From assembly GCA_018817385.1 (NCBI GenBank), contig JAHIUA010000098.1, positions 124,001-188,000 on the forward strand: a DNA stretch of 64,000 bases, read 5' to 3'. The position numbers were made by a program, and so were the translations under genes. Shown here piece by piece: positions 58,343-64,000 of the stretch. Source of the stretch: Pseudomonadota bacterium. Lineage in GTDB: Bacteria; Desulfobacterota; Desulfobulbia; Desulfobulbales; Desulfocapsaceae. The notes under the pieces were generated by a model. That model ran no database searches and was not told the origin of the DNA. It was given only the letters and a program-made list of their open reading frames with translations. Position 1 is the first letter of the stretch. Every line of letters begins with the position of its first letter.

Positions 58343-59539
58343 TCATCCTATTAGATTTTTAATAATTTCATAGCCTCCGACATAGGTTCCTATAGAGGAT
58401 CCGAGGCCGGTAAAAAGGAAGACAAGGAAGAGACGAAGGAGTTTGTTTTGCCACCATCCTCTTACGGTGCCCATATCATCACCAACGGTTTCAAATTCTT
58501 TAACCACGGGTGGGCAATTCATAACCTGAATAAACGCCGCCACATATCCTGCCCCGATGACAGGCGTCAGGCTGGTGATAGGTGCAGCGGCAAAGGCAGC
58601 TGCTATTGTCAGGGGATGGGCATAAGCGAGCAGACCTCCCAGAGCAGAGGGAATCCCGTTTGCCAATATCCAGTAGAGGAGATTGGATCCCATAACAGCG
58701 GCCCCTTTTTGGATGCCAATGGTGAGAAGAGAACCAATGATCAGGATGGGGATAGACCAGCCTGCAACCTTCCAGGTCGCGGAAATCGGAGGAATGGTTG
58801 AAATATTATCAATCTCTGCGCTATGATCTTCAGGGAAAAGTGCTTTGATTCCTTCCACATGGCCTGCTCCAACCACGGCCACCAGTCGCTTCCCGTTCGC
58901 TGCTTTTATCTTTTCTGAAAGATACAGATCCCGCTCATCAATGATTACCTTTTTGACATCAGGCAAGGAGTTTCCCATCTCACTCATCAGTTCGGAAAGG
59001 ACATCTTTTTGTTTCAATTCGGAAAGTTTTTCTTCACTGAGTTCTGTAGAGTCAAAGAGACTGGCGAAGAGGGTGGCGAGCAGATAACCTTTTTTGAGAA
59101 AGGAGGTGGATTTCCAGGCCCGGCGCAAGGTAATCCGGACATCACGGTCACAGAGGACAATGGGAATGTTATTACTTTTTGCCATGTTGGCGGCGCACAG
59201 TAATTCGGCTCCGGGTTGGACACCCAGCTGGTTGCCCAGCTTCTTTTGATAGGAGGCCATGAGCAGATTAATCATCAGTGTGGCAAGCTGTTTATTTTTG
59301 ATGAGTTGCTTGAGATCAAGGTCCTGCCATTTTTTTTTCTGGGTCAGAGCTTCAAATCGTTTCTCATCAAGTTCAATACAGACACAGTCTGGGTTTTCCT
59401 GTTTGATGACCGTTTCTACGAGATCCACTGACTCTTGCGAGATGTGGGCCGTGCCGATGAGGATAACGGTTTTTTCCTGGTGGGTTATAACATGGACATC
59501 TGCAGGGTAGTCAGATGATGGGAAGGAGTTGTTCGTCAT
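58343..59539 (-). CDS. TraB/PrgY-family membrane protein
   Basis: This 398-residue protein has the TraB domain motifs VILIGTAHISQESVDLVETVI, CVCIELDEKRFEAL, RDLYLSEKIKAA and VAVVGAGHVEGI, followed by a C-terminal region of four or five membrane helices. The enterococcal relative PrgY/TraB reduces pheromone activity. Bacterial family members may be metalloproteases of the Tiki type. The role here is unknown. Confidence 0.85.
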   Translation of the reverse strand: MTNNSFPSSDYPADVHVITHQEKTVILIGTAHISQESVDLVETVIKQENPDCVCIELDEKRFEALTQKKKWQDLDLKQLIKNKQLATLMINLLMASYQKKLGNQLGVQPGAELLCAANMAKSNNIPIVLCDRDVRITLRRAWKSTSFLKKGYLLATLFASLFDSTELSEEKLSELKQKDVLSELMSEMGNSLPDVKKVIIDERDLYLSEKIKAANGKRLVAVVGAGHVEGIKALFPEDHSAEIDNISTIPPISATWKVAGWSIPILIIGSLLTIGIQKGAAVMGSNLLYWILANGIPSALGGLLAYAHPLTIAAAFAAAPITSLTPVIGAGYVAAFIQVMNCPPVVKEFETVGDDMGTVRGWWQNKLLRLFLVFLFTGLGSSIGTYVGGYEIIKNLIG

Positions 59540-59698
59540 GACTCAACTAAAAATTAAAAAAAGATAGAAATAAAGTCTGCAACTCAACCCTGCATTGGCT
59601 GGCGTAAGCTGAAAATGACCCTATTCAAAGAAGTCACGATGTCTCTCGCAGTGAGGAACAAGGCGACTGAGTGAACATGGTTCGCCTGGCCAAAGCGA

Positions 59699-61405
59699 TC
59701 AAACATTTTTGATCTTGAGTTTGATCCCTGGATGGATACGATTGGACTTGAGATTGTTCCAGGATCTGAGCTGTTCTGGAGAGAGATTGAATTTCTTGGC
59801 AATGGCCCACAGTGAATCACCTTCGCGTACCTTATACCAGCTGATCTGAGATGGTGTGAGGGTGGGTTGAGCCTGACTGAATTTTTTCTGCTCGCCAAGG
59901 ACTAACAGTGATGCATCGGGATCAGGAGTTGAAACAGCAATGGAGTTTGTGGTCTTTTTCTTATGGTGCTGAGTTTGGTCAGAGTCTTCAATGTACAAAG
60001 CTAACTGCTGACCTGCTTTGATTTTATCTAAGCTTTTCAGGCCGTTCCAGGAAACTATAAGGTCTGCAGGAACATTGTATTTTTTAGCAATCTTGGAAAT
60101 AGTCTCTCCAGGTCGAATCTTATGGAGAACGAGATTATTTGCTGCGAGGCTACCTTGTTTTCCTTCTGGTAAGAGTCGATACTGAATGGCGTTATACGGG
60201 ATGCGAAGATGGTTGCCGGCAATAAGTCTGCTACTCCGCAAGTTGTTGATTTTGAGCAATGCTGTTTTGTTGATATTGTAACGTTTGCAGATGTTATAAA
60301 GGGTATCTGATTTGGCAATGATGTGTGTCTTATATTCGGTGCTGACTACACTATGCAGGCGAGGGAGATTGGATTCTGCCAGTTTTTTACTCCCCGAGGG
60401 AATCTGGACGTCATAGTAACTCTTGTTCAGAGGAGTCTTGCCGGTTTTCAGTTCCTGGTTAAGGCGTTTTATGTCCTTGTCATTTGCATCACAGAGTAAT
60501 GCCACGGCTTCCAGGCTCAGCCCTGGACCAACGCGCAGGGTGTCATATTCCAGAGGAGATTCGTAGTTGATATCGGTAAATCCGTATTCTTCTGGGTTTT
60601 TGGCGATGAGAATAGCAGCAATTAGTTTGGGAACATAGCGTTTGGTCTCCATCTGCAGATAGCCATGTTCGGCCAGACTCCAGAAATCATTGCTTTTGTA
60701 TCGTTTCATGCCCCGTCTGATTTTTCCACCCCCTGCATTATAGGCAGCCACTGCCAAATGCCAATCACCGAAATCGGCATAGAGGTCTGAAAGAAAAGCA
60801 ATAGCGGCCTTTGTCGATTTCTCGGCGTGTCGCCGTTCGTCAACGTAGTCATCAATTTCCAGGTTATATTGTTTTCCTGTGCCCTTGATGAATTGCCAGA
60901 GTCCCACTGCCTTGGCACGGGAAAAGGCACGTTGACTAAATCCGCTTTCGATCATAGCAAGGTAGGCCAGATCTTCGGGGAGGCCAGCTTCACGGAGTTC
61001 TTTGCGAAACATGGGGATGTATTTACCAGAACGTGAAAGCCAGAGGGCAAACTGTTTTTGTTGTCCGTTCTGAAAAAGATCCAGGTAGGCCTTTACCTGT
61101 TTATTGATAACAATGGGGAAGTCGTAGGTGGTTTGCTCTTTTTGGGCAGGGAACGTTGAACCTTTTTCGTGTCGCCATGCACCGGTGTGACGCAGGGCTT
61201 CGAGTTCTTCTGTCAGCAATTGTTCAGATTCGGCTTCCACCAAGAGCAGTTCTTGATCTGTGGAAATAGAGCTGACAGGAGAGGCGATTTCGTTTGCCGG
61301 AACGGGGTAATCGGCGATGAAGGCCTTGTCTGCGCAAGAGGATAAAAGTACCACTGTTCCCAAGAGACAGAACGTTTTGAGAGAATATAAAAAAAATCGG
61401 GGCAT
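59699..61405 (-). CDS. MltD-like lytic transglycosylase lipoprotein with three LysM domains
   Basis: This protein of about 568 residues starts near MPRFFLYSLKTFC, with lipobox VVLLSSC. The SLT domain has the catalytic Glu in YLAMIESGFSQRAFSRAKAVGLWQFI and the supporting VAAYNAGGGKIRRGM. Three LysM domains follow (IIAKSDTLYNICKRYNINKTALLKIN; IRPGETISKIAKKYNVPADLIVSWN; VREGDSLWAIAKKFNLSPEQLRSWN). It cleaves murein at the outer membrane. In-frame ATGs at 61405 and 61435 both lack a good ribosome site; the shorter one gives the normal signal peptide. Confidence 0.9.
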   Translation of the reverse strand: MPRFFLYSLKTFCLLGTVVLLSSCADKAFIADYPVPANEIASPVSSISTDQELLLVEAESEQLLTEELEALRHTGAWRHEKGSTFPAQKEQTTYDFPIVINKQVKAYLDLFQNGQQKQFALWLSRSGKYIPMFRKELREAGLPEDLAYLAMIESGFSQRAFSRAKAVGLWQFIKGTGKQYNLEIDDYVDERRHAEKSTKAAIAFLSDLYADFGDWHLAVAAYNAGGGKIRRGMKRYKSNDFWSLAEHGYLQMETKRYVPKLIAAILIAKNPEEYGFTDINYESPLEYDTLRVGPGLSLEAVALLCDANDKDIKRLNQELKTGKTPLNKSYYDVQIPSGSKKLAESNLPRLHSVVSTEYKTHIIAKSDTLYNICKRYNINKTALLKINNLRSSRLIAGNHLRIPYNAIQYRLLPEGKQGSLAANNLVLHKIRPGETISKIAKKYNVPADLIVSWNGLKSLDKIKAGQQLALYIEDSDQTQHHKKKTTNSIAVSTPDPDASLLVLGEQKKFSQAQPTLTPSQISWYKVREGDSLWAIAKKFNLSPEQLRSWNNLKSNRIHPGIKLKIKNV

Positions 61406-61599
61406 AAAATACCGGATTGAGAAAAGCGTGAGCATTTAATAGTATTGAGTTACAGAAAATAACTCAGGCTTCAAATGTCTGTTGAGATATACTGCCGAAA
61501 ACAGTACACTCTGCAAAAAATTTAATTACTTAAACTCGAAGTGTGTTTAAATTGCAACAAAAATACCACCCCTGTGCCCTGTTGAGGCCTCATTTTAGT

Positions 61600-61630
61600 C
61601 CTATTGAAGGGAATAATAGCCCTCAATAGG
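61600..61630. terminator. Hairpin between divergent mltD-like and PBP genes
   Basis: CCTATTGAAGGG (61600-61611) pairs with CCCTCAATAGG (61620-61630), giving 11 pairs with one bulged A, followed on the plus strand by GTTTCTTTTG. It lies 29 bases before the PBP start and could be a leader attenuator for that gene. Confidence 0.4.
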
Positions 61631-61658
61631 GTTTCTTTTGCTCCTATGCCTTATTTCT

Positions 61659-64000
61659 ATGTTTAAAAAGATAGTTTTATTTCTTCTTTTCCTGACCTTT
61701 TTGTTCAGTCTTGGATGTTGGGGACTCTTTCATTGGCTGGTTGTTCTCCATCCTGGGAAGGAGATTTCCCGAGAAAATATCCAGAATATTTTAGGAAGAG
61801 AGAGTCCTGTATTCTATAGTGATGGCAAAACCCGCCTGGGGGTGTTTTTTGACGAGGCTCACAGGCAATATGTGACCTGGGATCAGATCCCCTCTGATTT
61901 TGTCAATGCACTTGTAGCCTCTGAAGATAATCGTTTTTTTGAACATTATGGCTTCGATACGGTCTCTATTGGTCGGGCTGCCATAAAAAACTATGAGGCT
62001 GGCAGGGTTGTTCAGGGAGGGAGTACACTCACTCAGCAGACGGCCAAGAATCTGTTTAAACGAACTGGCCGTTCTTATGAAGCGAAGCTGAAGGAACTGC
62101 TTTCTGCCATCCGTCTTGAATACCATTATAGCAAAGAACAGATTTTTGAATTTTACGCTAACCAGTTTTATGTCCGGGGTAACGGACACGGACTTGGTAT
62201 TGCAGCTCGTTATTACTTTGATAAAAAGGTTGAAGATCTATCACTTCTGGAATGTGTCTTTATTGCTGGAAGTGTCAAACGTCCCAATTATTATAATCCG
62301 TTCAATCGAAAGAATGAGGCCGACAAGGAGGAAGTCCGACAAAGAATTAAGGTGCGAATGAGCTATGTGTTGGGGCAAATGAAACGACAGGGTATGCTTT
62401 CTTCCATACAGTATGAGCAGGCCATTAACAGCGATGTCCTCTTTGCAGAAGGGCAGGTTGGCTATCCCCTTGACTATGTTATGGAGATGGTAAAAGATGC
62501 TGTGGTGAGTGAAGATATACAGGCTGCTTTGGAAGAGCACGGAATCGGGAACTTGGCCACAGCTGGATTACGTGTGATCACCAGCGTTGATAAAGGCTTG
62601 CAGGAAGAGACGCTGTATGCTCTTCGCCGTGAACTGTCAAGACTCGATGTTCGTCTGCGTGGCTATGAGCATGATGAAATTCAGAAGGAATTGGCAGCTG
62701 TTAAATACCTGGGAGACAGGGTGGTTAAAAAGATGGCCTTTCTCTTTGGCAACATCACTAAGATAGAACAGGGTAATGGGAAAAAATTAGAGCACATTAA
62801 GATTGCAGTAGATTTCGGCGAGGACTTGGGAAATGGTGTTATAGACGCAGAAGGGCTCAGTCGTCAGGTAAAGGCCTTGGTCAAATGGGAACAGACCAGA
62901 TGGAGTGAGATGGTGCCATCGGATTTCCCTTTGCTCCTCGAGCAATTACAAGTTGGTGACCGGGTTTGGGTCAGTGTCCGTGCTATAAATGACGATGGAA
63001 CGGTTTCTCTCGACCTGGAACGATTTCCAAAACTACAGGGTGGTGCAGTAGTCATTCAGAAGGGAATGATCAAGGCCATGGCAGGAGGGGTAGAAAATAG
63101 ATTTTTTAACAGGGCTATTGCCGCCCGGCGAACCATGGGATCTGCCTTTAAGCCTTTTGTCTTTGCCGCAGCCCTGCAGTTGGGTTGGAATACAACGGAT
63201 ATGCTCAACAACAGCCGCGAGGTCTTTGTCTTTCAGGGGCAGCCCTATTATCCTCGGCCCGATCATAATAGCCCCCACAATCAGGTTTCCATGAGTTGGG
63301 CCGGGATCCATTCAGAAAACCTGGCATCTGTATGGCTGGTCGACCATCTCTGTGATCAGCTTTCTTCTGATGACTTTAAGGAAGTAGCAGGACAAATGGG
63401 ATTGTTGCCCAGGGTCGATAATGGAGAAAAAGAACCCTACAATCTCTATAAAACACGAATCAGAGATACCTACGGCATTGTTCTTAATCGATCTGCTCTC
63501 CAGGAGGCTGCCTATACTCTGGCTGTCAAAAATCTTGAGACCGATTTTCTCTTTGAGAATCTGATACAGGAATATACTGTTTTAAAAAACCTGCATTACG
63601 GTTTAAACTTTGATCAGTATCAAAAGGAAATAGATCATGCTCTGACAGATAAAAAAATAAAAGAGTATGAAAGAAAAGAACTCGTTCTTCGCAAAAGACT
63701 CCTGAAAACGAATTATCTCTCTCTTGTTCTCCGACAGCGGCAATTGATGAACTTTCGTCAATACATGAAGAAGAGGGCCGGAAATTTTGACCCTTTTGCT
63801 ACCCCACTGCCTCCGGTAATGGGGACACTTTATTTCGATCGGAAACAGGGGCAGTTCAGTTTTGCAGGGATTGGTCTGAATACGGACGGTATGGATCTGG
63901 TAGATTTAGATGGGCTGGTATCTCAGTTGTCGTCTCAGAACCTTAAAGAACAGGAAAAATTCTGGGGCAATGTGTTGCTGGATGGGAGAATAAGCTCTAC
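61659..64000 (+). CDS. Large divergent class A penicillin-binding protein (3' end outside window)
   Basis: The frame is open from ATG 61659 to the window end, giving at least 780 residues. It has one N-terminal membrane helix (KKIVLFLLFLTFLFSLGCWGLF). The GT51 domain has the catalytic Glu in VASEDNRFFEHYGFD, VQGGSTLTQQTAKNLFKR, FYANQFYVRGNGHGLGIAARYYF and FIAGSVKRPNYYNPF. A transpeptidase region with SAFK (in RTMGSAFKPFVFAAAL) follows. It is unlike the PBP at 20606: the region between the two domains (about 320-450) is long, and the transpeptidase motif context is atypical. Such long forms in Desulfobacterota are poorly studied. The start has only a weak ribosome site. Confidence 0.85.
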   Translation, partial: MFKKIVLFLLFLTFLFSLGCWGLFHWLVVLHPGKEISRENIQNILGRESPVFYSDGKTRLGVFFDEAHRQYVTWDQIPSDFVNALVASEDNRFFEHYGFDTVSIGRAAIKNYEAGRVVQGGSTLTQQTAKNLFKRTGRSYEAKLKELLSAIRLEYHYSKEQIFEFYANQFYVRGNGHGLGIAARYYFDKKVEDLSLLECVFIAGSVKRPNYYNPFNRKNEADKEEVRQRIKVRMSYVLGQMKRQGMLSSIQYEQAINSDVLFAEGQVGYPLDYVMEMVKDAVVSEDIQAALEEHGIGNLATAGLRVITSVDKGLQEETLYALRRELSRLDVRLRGYEHDEIQKELAAVKYLGDRVVKKMAFLFGNITKIEQGNGKKLEHIKIAVDFGEDLGNGVIDAEGLSRQVKALVKWEQTRWSEMVPSDFPLLLEQLQVGDRVWVSVRAINDDGTVSLDLERFPKLQGGAVVIQKGMIKAMAGGVENRFFNRAIAARRTMGSAFKPFVFAAALQLGWNTTDMLNNSREVFVFQGQPYYPRPDHNSPHNQVSMSWAGIHSENLASVWLVDHLCDQLSSDDFKEVAGQMGLLPRVDNGEKEPYNLYKTRIRDTYGIVLNRSALQEAAYTLAVKNLETDFLFENLIQEYTVLKNLHYGLNFDQYQKEIDHALTDKKIKEYERKELVLRKRLLKTNYLSLVLRQRQLMNFRQYMKKRAGNFDPFATPLPPVMGTLYFDRKQGQFSFAGIGLNTDGMDLVDLDGLVSQLSSQNLKEQEKFWGNVLLDGRISS

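Overview
The window reads as a chromosomal stretch of a strictly anaerobic Gram-negative bacterium, most likely of the Desulfobulbales (Desulfobacterota, the former Deltaproteobacteria). The reasons are an archaeal-type split glutamate synthase with extra ferredoxin domains, an NrpR-type nitrogen regulator, the hgcA-hgcB mercury methylation pair, outer-membrane functions (YdbH-YnbE-YdbL, lipoproteins, an MltD-like lytic transglycosylase) and intermediate base composition. The assignment is inference; no 16S rRNA is present. There is no phage, insertion sequence or CRISPR array that I can support. Genes are dense and mostly housekeeping.

Layout. 0-4.5 kb: the end of a PilZ gene, a zinc-finger primase/helicase-like fusion, a secreted beta-propeller protein and a secreted papain/C39-like protease. 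4.7-11.4 kb: nitrogen and carbon metabolism (orphan glutamate-synthase-type amidotransferase, a RecA-like/PEP-synthase-like fusion, gdhA, nrpR) with GGCA-N6-TGCC dyads between gdhA and nrpR. 11.7-15.7 kb: trmFO, a 3D-domain lipoprotein and mutL. 16.2-20.4 kb: a P-loop/FHA/calcineurin-phosphatase fusion followed by a PhoU-like protein and a Pit phosphate transporter. 20.6-23.2 kb: a class A PBP and a YkgJ-like cysteine protein. 23.4-28.7 kb: a three-gene glutamate synthase operon. 29-32.8 kb: an EF-hand-like protein, a small c-type cytochrome and an Old Yellow Enzyme homologue. 32.8-34.7 kb: pilZ-hgcA-hgcB. 34.9-42.6 kb: two tatA genes and a long operon (alpha/beta hydrolase, topB, rsfS, thrC, purine nucleoside phosphorylase, mtaD). 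43.2-54.7 kb: tRNA-Gly, then the classic rimP-nusA-ylxR-infB-rbfA-nrnA-truB-rpsO-pnp-dut-metallo-hydrolase translation/RNA cluster. 54.8-61.4 kb: ydbL-ynbE-ydbH, yhbY, a TraB-family protein and an MltD-like enzyme, all on the minus strand. 61.7 kb to the end: a large class A PBP that runs off the window.

The most exciting item is hgcA. Its reading frame extends 72 codons upstream of the longest uninterrupted frame to an ATG with a good ribosome binding site, but it is crossed by one in-frame TGA directly after a Cys codon. Twelve bases after the TGA is a perfect 8-bp GC-rich hairpin with a GGC loop at the spacing of a bacterial SECIS element. The simplest reading is that this HgcA is a selenoprotein with an N-terminal Cys-Sec pair, which I do not know to be described. 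Also notable are the kinase-like/FHA/phosphatase fusion beside phosphate transport, candidate NrpR operators, two families of 120-160 bp intergenic repeats, and a 107-nt hairpin that contains the stop codon of the last glutamate synthase gene.
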